A stretch of 64,000 nt of DNA. Source: Gnetum montanum. Its lineage: Eukaryota > Streptophyta > Gnetopsida > Gnetales > Gnetaceae. A program made the translations under genes and the position numbers. Numbering within the stretch: position 1 is the stretch's first letter; every line of letters begins with the position of its first letter. Shown here piece after piece: positions 12,200 through 24,970 of the stretch. The stretch spans positions 340,239-404,238 of the forward strand of contig MNCI01005887.1 in NCBI GenBank assembly GCA_015680685.1, given 5' to 3'. The notes under the pieces are model-generated. The model ran no database searches. It saw only the letters and a list, made by a program, of their open reading frames with translations, and had not been told where the DNA came from.

Positions 12200-14460
12200 C
12201 CTCAATAATACCGGGTGGTATATGCTCATCCCAATGAGTATGTACTAGACTTTATCTTCATCTTGCATCAAGATGAATTGATGCGGTGGTACAATATGGA
12301 AGGCAACATTGTGTTGTCACCTAACCAATCTATTCCAGCAATGCTCCAACTAATGCTCACACGACACAGGCTTCAACATCTCTATGGAGAATACAAGATC
12401 TGAGATCTTGACTTAAGGGATTATCATCCCACTGAAGCACAAAGATTAATGGATTAGCAACTAGAGCACCAACAAAAGCTTATGATGGGAAAGGGGTCAA
12501 ATATTTTTCCACCTCCGCTTGGCCCAATTGATGAAGGTGACCACTTCTTTAGTGATTCTCCTCTCTTTGACTTTGTTCAAGGATCTCTCAAATAGAATGT
12601 ACAATCTACAATCCATAATCCAGGTTTTGGTCAAAATGGATCTAATGAAAAAAAATGGATCTAGAGAAGCAAGTCAAGAAAATGGGGACAAAGGAGATCA
12701 TGATCACAATCATGGTCACAAGCATCGAAGGAAGGGTGATAAGCATCAATGTAGAGCAAGTTCCCCTTCTTCTTTCCCTTCATCATTGTTGTCTTCTTTT
12801 TCATTTGGTTTAGATCATGGCCGTAAAAGAAATAATCATGATGGAGGTGATCAATGGGACCAGAACAATAGAAGGCACCATTGGGACAATCGTGACCGAA
12901 GACATGGATAATCTAGAAACGCTCGCCATCAAGAAAGAAGGGCTAGTAGAGAACATCGTAGGCACCACCATCATGGCCTTGATGAACCTCTACTTGCTAC
13001 TCTAGGCATGTTGAATATTGTAGAGGCTATGAGGATTCCAACAAGGCATGTGAAGGATAGCATAATAAAGAGGCTGGATATGAACAACATCCCTCGGTTT
13101 GAGGGAGGATATGATGCTGATCCACAAAATCATCTCCAGGCCTTCCAAGATGCATGTGCCTTGCTATATATTGAGAAAAAAATGGAAAAAACTGAAATTA
13201 TTTCCAAGGATACTTATAAAGAAAGTAGAAAATTAGTATCGATCCTTGGAACCAAAATTAATCAAGTAATGGAGTACGATGCTGGAATTATTCAATGACA
13301 AATATTAGACGTACTCCTAAGTATCCAATCTAAGAAAACAAGCTCAAGGGTGAAAATAAGGGAATCATAAGCCCTTGGATGCTATTATTGGCCGATACTA
13401 CTCTTTATTGCATGGGTGTCCCAGCCATGGATACTCTCAGCTCAATCAACTTTTCCATATCATAGACGAGTTACAGTCTAAAACTAGGAAAACCCTCAGC
13501 ACCTATGCCCAAGGGAGATTGATAGAGTTAAGTGCCCGTTGGATTCAAAAATTAATTGAGCAAATATCCAAGGAGGAGGGAGACCTGAGAAAATGTGAAA
13601 GTGAAAAAGAATAGAACAAGGATCCTTCTATTCAAAGAAAAAGGGTTCGATTTTGTGACAGTGAGGGTGAATTCGCTAGAGATGAGGTGGTTAATCAGAA
13701 AACCTTGCCATTCCAAAAATTGCAATAAAAAATCATGACTAAGATTGATCAATTATGAGACTCCATGGACAATAGGTTTTAAGCTATTTTAAAAATTGCT
13801 AAAGAGTCCAAAGATCAAAGTGGTGAGCATGAGCACTGGAGGCATAAGGAAGCTGAACGTGTCATATATAAGGTTAAAGGTAAAATGGTTACGATAGAGA
13901 TGGCCGCGGATAGTGATTCAGATGATGATGGCGGGTGTGACATATACCAATATGAATATCCTAAGGGATGTTATCCCGTTGTGTCACATTTGCAAGAATC
14001 TGGGATGTATGCCTTACATCCATGACTTGCACAAAGGCAAACACTCAAAAGATTACCTTATCCACAAGGAAATCCTTGACAATTCCACCAACCCTAGTAA
14101 TATTATCTAAGTGGAACTCCACCGCAATCTTATGAATTATACCAGAAGTGGCAGTAACCACAATCGTGGGCGTTACCACCTCCAAGGCAGCAATACCCTT
14201 ACCGACAGCCAGATCCCTATGGTTACTATGTTCAGCAGCTTGCATCTCCAAGGGACTCCTCTAATCATGTTGATGCTTACCAACCTTACCACCACCCTCC
14301 TGAAACATACCAATTACCCTATCTAAGGAGATATGCCACCTACTACCCTCATGTACCTCATGTTCCTGCACCTACTCCTCCACCTCTTGCACAGCTACCA
14401 CCTGCTCCATCCATACAAGGTGAATTGCCTACACAACCATAGCAAAGGAACACTATGAGG
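12200..14460 (+). pseudogene. Athila-like gag, degenerate
   Basis: The N-terminus has HPNEYVLDFIFILHQDELMRW (12221-12285), shared with the copy at 58850. A Gly/Asp/His/Arg-rich linker follows at about 12680-12900. The capsid core has IPRFEGGYDADPQNHLQAFQ near 13090-13150, then LHGCPSHGY (13395-13430) and a Lys/Glu-rich segment. A Cys-His segment similar to C-x2-C-x8-C-x4-H is at 13935-13990, with two Cys positions altered in this copy. A Gln/Pro/Tyr-rich tail follows (14120-14430). Many frame breaks show it is dead. Confidence 0.8.
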
Positions 14461-14689
14461 GTAGTTAATCTGTAATCGGTTAACCCATCAAGTGGGTCAA
14501 AATTGCGAATAAAGAAAAGACCCTTCTTATGACCTCACAGTCCACCAAAGCCCTCAAACACATCGATGGTTGGTAACCCTACTCCTCCAACTTGCTCTGT
14601 TTCTTCTTTATCCAAGTTCCCTTCAAACTAAAATCCTTCTTGAATCTATACTATAATGCTGACATATGTTGTATCCGATTGGATTTGAG

Positions 14690-15170
14690 TTGGTAACCTA
14701 TCCAAAAAATTAGCTAATCGTGGGAGTCCCTTAGTTTACTTGCAAATTGCTAGGAATGAGCCTTGTAAAGCTCTTCTTGACTCTAGTTCTGGTGTTAATT
14801 TGATCTTGCATGAGATGTACACAATGTGAAACCTTCCTCCCTTAAAAAGAAGAGCAAAATTTAACTAGAATTGGTAGACTAGTCCATCATTGTTCCATTG
14901 AGATTGGTTGAGGACATCATCACCACCTTTTATAGGTGGTCATATCTCGCTGATTTCCTAGTAATCAAAGTGGATAACTACAAGGGGGACTTTCCAATTA
15001 TTATGAAAAGGGCATGGCTAAATACTGTTGATGCCAAAATGGGAAATAGAGATATTTTCTTAGAAATATCAAAAGAAAATAAGTGTGGGAAGATCGAGAA
15101 GAAGAGAGTTGCATATGTCACGTACAGCGATTCAAGGTACCATTGTGTGTAGAAGTTATGGTCAATAAAG
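14690..15170 (+). pseudogene. Athila-like aspartic protease
   Basis: CKALLDSSSGVNLILHEMY (about 14767-14820) is the catalytic region. The segment LRLVEDIITTF...DFLVIKVDN...FPIIMKRAWLNTV (14895-15025) corresponds to the GIVEDVLVKV...DFVVLD...LILGRPFLAT pattern of Athila proteases. A basic region follows to about 15150. It lies between gag and RT in the expected order. The frame is interrupted. Confidence 0.75.
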
Positions 15171-15349
15171 CAAACATCTATCTCTGCATGCAAGCAGTGT
15201 GCACCAGAAGCTGAGATCCATAGATGTATATATGAAGCAACTACAAAACAAAAAGGTACCCATTGGTTGACAGCTGATTCTAGCTGTAGTACATTATGCA
15301 TGGAACCTACTGAGGGCCTAATGTACGAATATGTTGCAAGTATGGATGA

Positions 15350-16634
15350 ACTCGAGCAAGTTCATCACTAGCTCTATAAAGGAGCAAATGATGATGTCAA
15401 TTGGGATGAGTTGGAAATTCCTAACAATTTTCCCTTGAATTTGGAAATTCCTGACAATTTTAAATAAGAGCCCCTTGAATTGAAGATGCTACTGACTAAA
15501 ATGGAGTACGTATTTTTGAAAAATTGGAGACCAATTATTATTAATGCCAAGTTTGCTATAGAACAGAAAAAAAGGTTGACAAAAGTTGTGGAAAAATGGT
15601 TAGCAGCCTTTGCCTGGTCATATTCTGAACTTACTAGGATAGTTCCAAGAATATGTCAGCACCAGATATACACCGATCCTACCGTTAAGCCAAAATGATA
15701 GCTGCAGTAGCATTTGAATCTCAAATTAAAGTAGATTATCAAAGAGGAGATTGAACAACTCCTCAAGGTAGGATTAATCTACCCTATTGTAAATAGTGAG
15801 TTGGTCAGTCTACTCATGATTATACCAAAGAAAGAAGGCAAATGACAAGTATGCATTGATTTTTGACTGCTCAACATGACAACTTTCAAGGATTATTTTC
15901 CATTGTCTTTCGTCGACCAAGTGCAGGACACCATTTCTGGGCACTATTATTATAGCTTTTTGGATGGTTATAGTGGTTATAATCAAATTTGAATTGCATT
16001 AGAGGACTAGAAATAGACAACTTTCACAAGTCCTTGGGAGACTTTTGCTTACCATTAGATGCCATTTGATCTATGTAATGCCCTAACCACATTTCAATGA
16101 TTAGTTTTGAACATTTTCCAGCAATAGATTGGTAGTAGGATAGAAGTCTTTATGGATGATTTTTCTACCTATGAAGCTAGGTTCAAGTAAGCTGACCATC
16201 TTAAGTAGCTGTTGAAGAGATGTGTCAAAATAAACCTTTGGCTCAATTGGAAAAAGAACCATCTTATGGTCTAGGAAGGCACAATCTTGGGGCATCACAT
16301 CTCAAAAGCAAGAATAGAAGTGGACCTTGAAAAAATAAGGGTCATCCAAGGAATAACCCACCAACTTGAAACAATCAAAGAAGTGCGGTTATTCCTTAGT
16401 CATACTAGCTACTACCAATGCTTCATCAAAAAATTTTCCAAAATCACCAAGCCATTGGTAGAATTGAAAAAGAAGGATGCATCATTTATTTGTACCCCTA
16501 CACATGAAGCAACATTTCAACAATTGAAGCAAGAGCTTGTTGAAACCCCCATTCTTCAAGCACCAAATTGGTCTAGAATATTTTATGTGATGACCAATGC
16601 ATCAAATTATGCTTTGGGGGTAGTGCTTACGTAG
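15350..16634 (+). pseudogene. Athila-like reverse transcriptase
   Basis: The N-terminal lead (15480-15698) has the FAWSYSEL motif typical before plant gypsy RT. Palm motifs follow: FLDGYSGYNQI (15957-15989), FAYHxMPFDLCNALTTFQ (about 16045-16100) and EVFMDDF (16143-16163) with the two catalytic Asp. The connection at 16287-16634 has LGHHISKARIEVD and FIKKFSKITKPL. This set points to the Athila lineage rather than Tat. Stops are mostly TAG at expected Gln positions. Confidence 0.87.
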
Positions 16635-16940
16635 ATGGATGATCAAAAACATCCATATTACATTCATTGCACAAGCCAGAGCATTGCAGATGCACAATTG
16701 AACTACACCATCATAGAAAAGGAGTTGATGGCAGTGGTGTTTGCCTTGGAGAAGTTCAGGCACCATGTGCTTGGCTATAAAGTGTTCATGCACACAGATC
16801 ATAGCACCATCCAATTTCTAATGAATAAACCAATGGTGAGCCCTTGTGTCATATGGTGGCTCGTGATTTTGCAAAAGTTTGATCTCGCTATGGAAGATCG
16901 AAAAGATGTGGAGAATGTGGTCACAGATCACTTATTGTAA
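16560..16940 (+). pseudogene. Athila-like RNase H domain
   Basis: VMTNASNYALGVVLT, then a stop, then YYIHCTSQSIADAQLNYT, EKELMAVVFALEKFRHHV and VFMHTDHSTIQFLMNK are the ordered motifs of Ty3/gypsy RNase H. The first Asp of the DAS motif reads Asn (TNAS), so catalysis would be impaired. It is directly downstream of RT and upstream of integrase. Confidence 0.85.
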
Positions 16941-16949
16941 CTAAGATGG

Positions 16950-17583
16950 GTTGCCAAGGAGAAATAAATCCCTTTATCTAATCAATTCCTTGATGAATCT
17001 CTCCTTGGATATGCTATTAATGCATAAATTCTCAATGAACCAAAATGGTATGACATCATCCTCACTTATCTACTCAAGCAAGAACTATCGCAAGGGCTGG
17101 ACACTAGAAAGAAATAATAGTTCCTTCATTAGGTTAAGCATTTCATGGAGATTAATGAAAACCTTTACAAAGTTTGTCCCAATGGCCTAGCACATTGGTG
17201 TATCCCTAATATAGATCAACTGCATGTTCTCCAAGATGCTCACAAAGGTCCTTGTGGGGGCCGTTATGATGGGAGATGCATGACCATAAAAATCCTCATG
17301 GTAGGGTATTATTAGCCAACAATCTTTAGAGATGTACATTACTTCGTGTGCGCTTATGATCATTGCCAAAGGGATGGTGGAATGACAGCTCAAATGGAGG
17401 GATCACAATAATGGATACAACCTCTCGAGCCATTCAATATTTTGGTCATTGACTTTATTGGTTCCATTTCACCTTTATCAAATGAAAAGGCATATATAAT
17501 AGTTGCAATTGACTATTGTACCATGTGGGTAGAAGTAGCAATCATCATTGACTATGCATCCATCACTACTACTTGGTTTGTCT
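16950..17583 (+). pseudogene. Athila-like integrase, N-terminal half, interrupted
   Basis: The zinc-binding part includes GPCGGRYDGR (about 17245-17280), GYY-PTIFRDVHYFVC and CQRDGG (17300-17385). The catalytic core begins with NILVIDFIGSISPLSNEKA (about 17437-17495) and DYCTMWVEVAI. The frame stops being integrase at 17583, where an inverted gag fragment begins. The rest of the integrase resumes at about 20620. Confidence 0.85.
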
Positions 17584-19270
17584 AACATATGGGTCTAACT
17601 GGTAATAAGGGTATTGTTGGTTTGAGGATGGCATCTCCCACAACTATGGGTTTTGCCACTACAATTGATAGTGGTGTTGAGGCTGATAAGAAGTCCCACT
17701 AGAATAGTATGGTTGGTGGTAGGACTATCTGCAATTACCTTGTCAATAAGGTAATTTCCTAGGCATTTTCTTTTGTACAAACTTGGGATTCAAAGAAAAG
17801 TTCCAAAACTCTTGTAGATGTAACATAACTAGGCAATAGCCCTTTGGATATTCATATTGGCAGATGTCACATCCATTATCATCTTCTGTGATTGAGTATA
17901 TAGCTTCTTCTACTATAGCTATTTTATCTTTTTGTTAATAAGTGTTTCTAGTTGCTTCTTTTTCCTTTTTCCTCTTCTTGTTTTGGTCACTTGATCCTTT
18001 TTCAGTTACCCTCCCCTCTATGGTTTTCATGTAGGTTGTAACTTTATAATTCATCAATTTCCACATCTTATCTATCCTTGCTTCAAGCTCAACAATAGAA
18101 TTTTGTATTAGCAAGGTTTTCTATGAAATCACCTCATCAAGAGCTGCCTCTTTTTCCTCATCATAGATATGGACCCCCTTCTTTTGAAGAGTTGGTCCCC
18201 ATTTATATATCTCTACATTCTCTCATTTACATATCTCTCCTTCTTCTTTTTCCACCAGCTCAACTAACCTTTGTATCTGATGGGCTTTCAATTTGGATAA
18301 CTGACCTTGGGCATAAATCCTAATGGTCTCCCTCATTTGATTATGAAGCCCATCTATGATGTGGAAAATATACTCTTTCTAAGGAGAATCATGGCCTAGA
18401 TATCTATGTAGCAAATAATAGTACCTATCTACGACCACATCCAAGGATTCATGTTGTTCTTGCTTCCATCCTTGGATTTTTTTTCTCAAGTTAGACACTC
18501 TCACATAGGTTTGGTATTTTCATTGAAATGTTCCAACATTATGGACCACTGGTGGATTGAATCCGGTTCCAATGATTTATACCAACTTTCAACCTCATCT
18601 ATTAGTATCATAGGAAAGAGCTTAATCTTTTGCCACTTACTTTTGATATTTTACAAGGTGCAAGCATCATGGAAGGCTTTTCAATGATGCTATGGATCCA
18701 AATTATAGTCTCCCTTATATCTAGAAATAATATTAATATTAACCAATATGATGCAACTTTCCCTTTGATGCCTATGAGTTATTTGAACTTCCTCCCTAAT
18801 CTGTGTCATGCCCCTAGTAGCCAAAAAGGGTTCATTAGCATCAAACATGTCATGGTGATAATCTTTATTTCCATTTGTTTGATTGTGCTAATCTTGTCTA
18901 TGCTCATTTTTATGTCTTTCATCTTGTCCTTGTGTTCTATTTCTATCTCCATCTTGACCCTTTAGTGGATATCTGTCTCTATACCTACGTTCATCTTCAT
19001 CATAACTAGATGTGGAAGAGGAAGAGAAATATGGTGAACTAGGAGAATCATCATGGCTACTATATCTCCCCATGTGGTCCCTTGATTTATCTCTTCTAAC
19101 TTTGGAGGAGGTCATAGGCCTTGAGGCCTTCCTTGTTCTAGGACTTACTCCATCTCCTCTAGGATTTCCTGCATTAGTTGAACGTAGTCTTTGAGTGTAG
19201 TAAGGGTCTAAATGAGCATATGAAACCCCTACTTGGGGTTGTTCACTTCAATTCTCTATAGTATAGATTC
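17584..19270 (-). pseudogene. Athila-like gag fragment in inverted orientation
   Basis: Reading right to left, it holds the Asp/Arg/Ser-rich linker (18888-19115), the capsid region, and the Cys-His segment CDICQYEYPKGYC (17835-17890). A Gln/Tyr/Pro-rich tail ends in a piece homologous to 60760-60835 of the plus copy at 57763. The fragment stops abruptly at 17584, against the plus-strand integrase. Protease, pol and a 3' LTR are absent to its left, so only the 5' end of this element is present. ORFs on the plus strand here are shadows. Confidence 0.75.
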
Positions 19271-19439
19271 TATCATTTCTTCTATGAGTGTTCTCATCAT
19301 ACGATGTATTTTTTATCCTATGTGAAGAAAGCATGTTTTTAACATGTGTGACTTAAAATATTAATATTTTCTAAATGATATATCATTAATACCTTTACAA
19401 CTTTCATTTGTAATATAACTAATCTAGATAACTAGCACC

Positions 19440-19459
19440 ATCCTCAACAATGACACAAA
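19440..19459 (-). other. degenerate tRNA-Asp-type primer-binding site (minus)
   Basis: The reverse complement reads TGTGTCATTGTTGAGGA and aligns with the site at 58598-58615. It abuts the LTR edge at 19460, which fixes the orientation of this fragment as minus. Confidence 0.65.
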
Positions 19460-20340
19460 TGATGAGCGATGGGTACCTCCTACACCCAACCATATGAATC
19501 ATGAACGTTCACATGCAATCCAGTCTAATTCCATGGATGGGACTAGTTGTGGAATCTAGATTATTAAGCATTGATTACTAGATGTTGTCTTCCCACTTGG
19601 ACTAGTGTAGCTTTGTCATGTATGATTCAGTCCAGAGTGAGACATATGGTGGTTGATGTTGTTTTGGCCTCATGCTAATATTAATAATAATAGAGAAATT
19701 AATTATTTAATCTAATTAACAGGAAGAAGATAAATTCTAAAATAGCCAACAAGTGATGAGTGTCCATTCCTAGCTTGCCATACATGTCTTGAACCCATGT
19801 ATGCACTACTGGAATTATCAAGCGTTATGCTACTAGGTGAACTAAGTAATAACGCTACTAGGATTACCAAGAAAATATGTGTTTACACTTGAAGCCAGTT
19901 GATTAATATGCATGAAAACATAAATATTAACTAAGTACATGAAGAGTAAATTGCATGAAAAGTGAATCTAATCTAAGTCAAAGTACTGCAATGAATATGA
20001 ATAAATCTTGATCTTATTGTCATTCATGAATTATGTCTAGGTACAATGCCACTCGAATAACACACCATACAACTAACTCAAATTCATACTATGAGCACTC
20101 ATTGACTTGTTGCTAAAATCACAAAATGAAATTGCAAAAGTCTAGCTACAAAATGACCAAAAGGTTCCAAATACACAATGTGTACTCTCATATTTATAGG
20201 TGAAGGCAAAGACTATGTCAATACATCAACCCATGCATCGATGAGGATGCGTCGACATAGCAAGTTATAATAGATGTGATGTAGTAGCCAACTAAGATGC
20301 ACTGATAGGGATGCTACAATACAAATGTGAGGTAGCATCA
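19460..20340 (-). repeat. 5' LTR of inverted Athila-like fragment
   Basis: The left edge TGATGAGCGATGGGTACC matches the U5 end of related LTRs. A TATA-like element lies near 20195-20212 when read on the minus strand (TATAAATA). The U3 end is set at CATCA (20336-20340), at the same distance from the TATA box as in the LTR at 30160-30877. No matching target duplication was found, because the opposite end of this fragment is broken inside gag. Confidence 0.7.
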
Positions 20341-20619
20341 ATGATATAGCATCTACAATATCTTAGCCAACTAATGAGTCATAAAGAAGAAATTCATTTT
20401 GACAACAAAGGGAGCTTGTGGATGATTTTCTTTGGATTCCAAGTGGAAGGCTAAAATTCTTATTAAATGAAAATTTAGATGATCCTAATAAATTTACATG
20501 TTTTGATTACTAGTTTGAATGAGAGTATTGAAGATGATTGCATTAACGATGATTGCCCCTTTTTTCTACCAATGCTTGAACATCATCTTTAAGGGTGTTA
20601 TAATCCTAGGATTGAACAT
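20341..20619. other. unassigned sequence between inverted LTR and resumed integrase
   Basis: About 280 bp in which I cannot align the expected missing integrase codons. It may be strongly mutated integrase or inserted filler. Confidence 0.35.
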
Positions 20620-21440
20620 GATTACCTCTTTTTCTACCTCAACGTTTGGAGGTAGATCACAAATTGACCACATCATATCATCCTTAAGATAATGACAAGC
20701 CAAAGTCATAAATAGAGAAATTACAAGAATTCTAACATGAACTATTAGTAAATATACGAAGGATTTAACCATCAAACTCAATGTTATTTTATGAGCCTAC
20801 ATATTAACTTGGAAACTTTCTATTGAATATTCTCCTTATGAACTAATATATGAAAAGTTTCCCAAATTGCCTATTCAAATGAAACTTCTTACACTAACTA
20901 CTACATGTGACCTTAACTTGGAAATCACTTTAGCATAACAAGAATAATTGATGAACTTAAATATAAAAAAGATAATCACCCATAGCCATAGTTCTCATCT
21001 CACTAAGTGGGGTCTTGGGAGGATTTGTAGAGGAGAAAAATCCCAACCTCTTCAAGTGCCTACATTGAGGTTCAAACCTAGCTCTTCAACCTGAGAAATG
21101 ATCATGAGCATCTTACCATATTTCCAAATAACGATCCATGATTGATAAATTTAAATATACTAAGTAAAAATAGAATGATTGTCTTAGTGCATAATGAAGT
21201 GTATAAAGTCTCTAAGAAGCAAAAATATGACCTTAAAGTTAAACACTTGGAACTTCAATTGGATGATAAAGTTCTTTATTATAACCCAATTCATGTACTC
21301 TAATGTGCCAAATTTCAAACACTTTAGGAAGGACCATACATCATTAATGTGATATATAGTTTATGTGCTCTACACATTTTCCAACTAATGAACCAATAAA
21401 AGCTTATTTTGATTACTATATAGTAAATCAAGCCATGTAA
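20620..21440 (+). pseudogene. Athila-like integrase, C-terminal half
   Basis: The nucleotide sequence around 20640-20740 aligns with the integrase at 55090-56230, covering the WLGVKYKLTTPYHP and NREITKIL region. SIEYSPYELIYEKFPKLPIQ (about 20815-20880) is the conserved post-core motif. Near 21265-21390 the DDKVLYYNPIHVL and AKFQTL-EGPYIINVIY remnants match the C-terminal DNA-binding domain. It continues the integrase cut at 17583. Confidence 0.8.
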
Positions 21441-22520
21441 GGAATCTTGTAAGATAAAAAAACTCAACCACCTTAAAAACTATCATTATCAAATCCATCT
21501 TTTCATCTCCTCCTTGAAACTCACTCATGGGAAACATCCTTTGAATATTTTTGTTAATAAAGGTCTTTGTAATTTTATGTAAGAAGAAATTTTATTGTTG
21601 GAGTCTTTTTGTATGTTATTAGATCATTATAAGGGTAATCATATTTAGCAATGATATCATAACGTCAATCCTCCATTACCATTAATAACGTATCATTATC
21701 ATGGGAATAATGTAGTCCTTCTTATATTTAAAAGTAAAATTAATCCATGATCATCTAACTTTCAAGGAAGGAGGAAGGACCAAGAGGGTTGGAATTCCAT
21801 CTTAGATCCTAGTACCTCACATTGATACACTATTACTCATGTTCTAATTTCTAAGAAAATACTTTCAAACAAAAATTGTTTCCTTGTTATGTCACTAGAA
21901 AGACATGTTATTAATGTTTGAAGGTAGGCTACTTGCAAGAGTTTCATGGATCCTTAGACTAGTTCCATTATGTAACTAGAAAGATATGTGATCCATGTCT
22001 AAAGGCTCTTCTCTAACAAATGGACAAGGTCCATAACCCAAAAATCAACTATTCATCAAATATTTTCAATGATTCTCATGTGTATTTTCTAAAATTCCAT
22101 GTTTAATGGATAATGTATTATGTGATGGTTAGTTGGTTTCATGGTGGTAGGCTAAGATAATGTAATGTGATGTCATTGGAAAATGGATGGACTTGGCTTG
22201 GAATCTTAACTAAAAGGTAAGAGGATTAATTTAATCATGCATCACACATAGGACTCATTATAATCATGGTAAGGTAATTCACATCCCACTTCTTCAATCC
22301 CTTTTTCACACCATCTCACCTTATTATTATGGTTCTAATGGTTTTGTGTAGCATAATATAGGATCTTGACAATGTTAGTTGTGTTAATTAGACCAAAGTT
22401 ATGATTCACATTCAATTTTCTAGGTGTTCACTCACACCTAATAAGATGGTTATGTAAGGGCATTATAGGCAAGAGCTTGCTTTGGGGAGGATCCACTTAT
22501 ATAATTCTTTGGAATCATAC
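21441..22520 (+). other. 3' noncoding region of plus-strand Athila-like element
   Basis: No domain is visible. The stretch matches the 3' noncoding part of the copy at 57763, most clearly at TTTGGGGAGGATCCAC (22481-22496) versus 63185-63200. A degraded CTCATGGGAAA near 21525 may correspond to the purine motif that follows integrase in other copies. The expected 3' LTR is not found, so the element seems truncated near here. Confidence 0.6.
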
Positions 22521-23130
22521 TAAGGACTAGTTTTACACATTTTGAAAACATCATGTACAACTTCTCTCTTTAAAACATCAATATCTAACTTGTTTCTCCT
22601 TTTTCATTCAACTCCATGCTTAAAATTCTCCCAAAAACACCATTCTTGGGCCACTTTTAAACTCATAAATACATTAATGTTATCATTTTGATCCTATTCA
22701 AGCATCATAGAACTACATCCTGCATCTTCAAAGTCTTCATGTACAATGTTAAAACTTCTTAAAACCCTTCAATGGATTTAAAATTAACATTTATGACATT
22801 GAAATTTCTTAGGAAATTCAAAAGCAAAATATGGCTAAAACAAGCTGCATTGATGAAGAAAGTTTGATGCAACATAGAAAAATTATACATATTTCCATGC
22901 CCTTAATTTTTTCTCATTTTCATTTTATGCAAGAGAATTTTTTCCTATTATTTTGAATACTAAGCCCTCCAACAATGATAACTTGCAATCTGGACCTTCA
23001 ATTAATCTCATTTAAAAACTTGTGTGCTCTTGAAGTTAACCTCTACATTGTGAAGACATCAAAATGTGATTCAAAAATTTTCCTGGTGCCCTTGTTTTTA
23101 AACAATTAAGGTAACTAATGATAATAATAA
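22521..23130. other. no feature recognised
   Basis: AT-rich sequence with no convincing ORF, repeat or homology to the other elements in the window. Confidence 0.4.
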
Positions 23131-24720
23131 CTAAGTGTTGGCGACCGTTTGGGACGTGACTGCCAATGAGTGTCCTCGAACAGGATTTAGGTGCCTGCTG
23201 GTCTCTGGCAACACCAAGGCCCAGATACCTCCAAATAAACTCAATAGTTAATGTGAGTATGTGTGTGTGTTGTTGCGGCATGCGGTTGTGAGAAATGTAA
23301 CGATTGCATTGTGTGTAAACTACAAATGACTTACTTTAAAGAGATTTAGCCAACTTTGCCAAGTACTGTGAGTTGTTGAAAATTTCCTATTTTGTTCAAC
23401 TGCCTAGTCTATGTGGTCCTTATAATACCTACTTGTAACAAATAAAATTTTGCAAAAACATTTGAGCACAACTCTGCAATCTACTCCTAATTTTCCCCAT
23501 AGAAAGAGATAGTTCCACAAGAAAACTAGAAATAGAGCAAGATTCAATGGAAATAAACAAAAAAGAAAAGAAATCAGATTTGTGTGGACCTCAAATATTT
23601 CAACAAGGTAAAATGACATGAGTAAACACTTCGCAATAAAGCTATCCCAAATTCAATATCTACGAATTGTTCAAACTTCCAAGGCTCAAACAAGCAATAT
23701 CTTCAAGACAATCCTATTATGCTACCAAAAATTGCTGCGTAAACTACCACGTACGAGACTCCATTTTGACTAGATAATAGATGTCAACGATTGCATTCAA
23801 ACAGAACCTTTAAAAGACTTGACAATTTCTGATTGAAATACCACGGGAATTCACTTTAAAGATAAAAAGAAGCTATTCTGGTCCCATCAAAATACCAAAG
23901 ATTTTCTGAACCCTCTCGACTACTGAATTGTTCAACGGCGTGACTACAAACAGAGGCTCTCTTACAACAATCCCAATAGCAGTTCCCACACGTTGCACAA
24001 TAATGAAATTTACTACTAAAATGCTCTTAAGGCTTTTAAACACAAGCGCTTCTATGGCAAAATTTTAATAGAAATTTCTATCGGGCAACAAGAACAGTAA
24101 GAGCAATCTAAAAATCCCAAAATTACTTGCCAAGGATGATACTATCTAAACCACTAGCTAAACAATTTAAACAAAACAAAAAATAAAATACATAACTCAC
24201 AGGACCATGACAAAGAGGCTGAAATCTTTACTCTAGCAAGCCATCTTACAAGCAATTGTCTTTACAAATATTCTTTGCAAATGCTCTTCTCAAGACCCCA
24301 AAGTGTCTTCAAGTGAGAGCCTAAGTGCTAACTAGTAGCCTTCCAAAGTGTGATGTATGAGACCTCAAGTGATGATATCTCCCCTTCCTCCTTGACCCCT
24401 GAAGCCTTTTTATAGGGTTCAAAGGTAGGTAGGGAAGTTACATATTAAAAAATATCTCACCTAACTTCTCTCCCAAGTAACTTGGCCAACCAATTAGGAG
24501 ATTACTTGCCCAACAAGTTAGAAGGTTACTTGCCCAACAAGTTAGGTAAGTTACAATAATTTTGGGTGGTTGCAACCACCAAAGAGATAAAAAAGGCTAC
24601 AATTTACAAGTGTCCTTGGTGGTGGTTATAAACATCATGGGATTAAGGCTAAGAAGTTATAATTTTCACAAAAAATTACCACTATAGAAAATAAAAGCTA
24701 TGGTGGCCAAATGGTGTGTT
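23131..24720 (-). other. possible unassigned LTR or promoter-bearing repeat
   Basis: Read on the minus strand there is a TATA-like CTATAAAAAGG (about 24409-24420) downstream of a small direct-repeat block. A less AT-rich stretch begins TGTTGGCGACCG at about 23137. These suggest an LTR of another family in minus orientation, but I found no partner copy and no coding domain. Treat it as unresolved. Confidence 0.3.
24474..24552. repeat. three-unit short direct repeat of about 24 bp
   Basis: Units resemble GGTTACTTGCCCAACAAGTT. Two are nearly identical (about 24500-24522 and 24523-24545), and a diverged one precedes them (24474-24499). It lies upstream of the TATA-like element of the surrounding minus-strand LTR-like sequence. 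Confidence 0.7.
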
Positions 24721-24727
24721 CATATAA

Positions 24728-24970
24728 CTATCCCATGAATTCTTTAAAACTATATAAATAATGAATATGTTTTGGCAATGACTCCGACAAATATATAAGC
24801 AATGAATCGGCATCCAAGGCTTCATAGTGCTGGACTCGAATTTCATACATAATTACATTCTTCAAAGGTTTGGCACCACCCAAAAGTGTAATATTCTCTT
24901 TACCACCATAGCGTCTCCGATTGAAAATGATTTTTTCATTGCTGCCTCTTACCAAAAAACCTTGGAGCAT
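24728..24970 (-). CDS. hypothetical 80-codon ORF, family not recognised
   Basis: Short open frame starting MLQGFLVRGSNEK and ending near HYLYSFKEFMG. No signal peptide, membrane segment or known motif is visible. Its base composition is less AT-biased than the surroundings, and it lies about 550 bp from a helicase-derived fragment on the other strand. It may be a captured host exon piece or a chance ORF. Function is unknown. Confidence 0.3.
   Translation of the reverse strand: MLQGFLVRGSNEKIIFNRRRYGGKENITLLGGAKPLKNVIMYEIRVQHYEALDADSLLIYLSESLPKHIHYLYSFKEFMG

Noticed and set aside
17595-19194. Several ORFs on both strands in the inverted gag region
   Set aside because: Apart from the stretches used for the minus-strand gag call, they are shadows in other frames.
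11149-20340. A single element bounded by inverted LTRs
   Set aside because: The integrase continues at 20620 and the post-integrase region at 21441, so the inverted LTR belongs to an inserted fragment rather than to the element's end.
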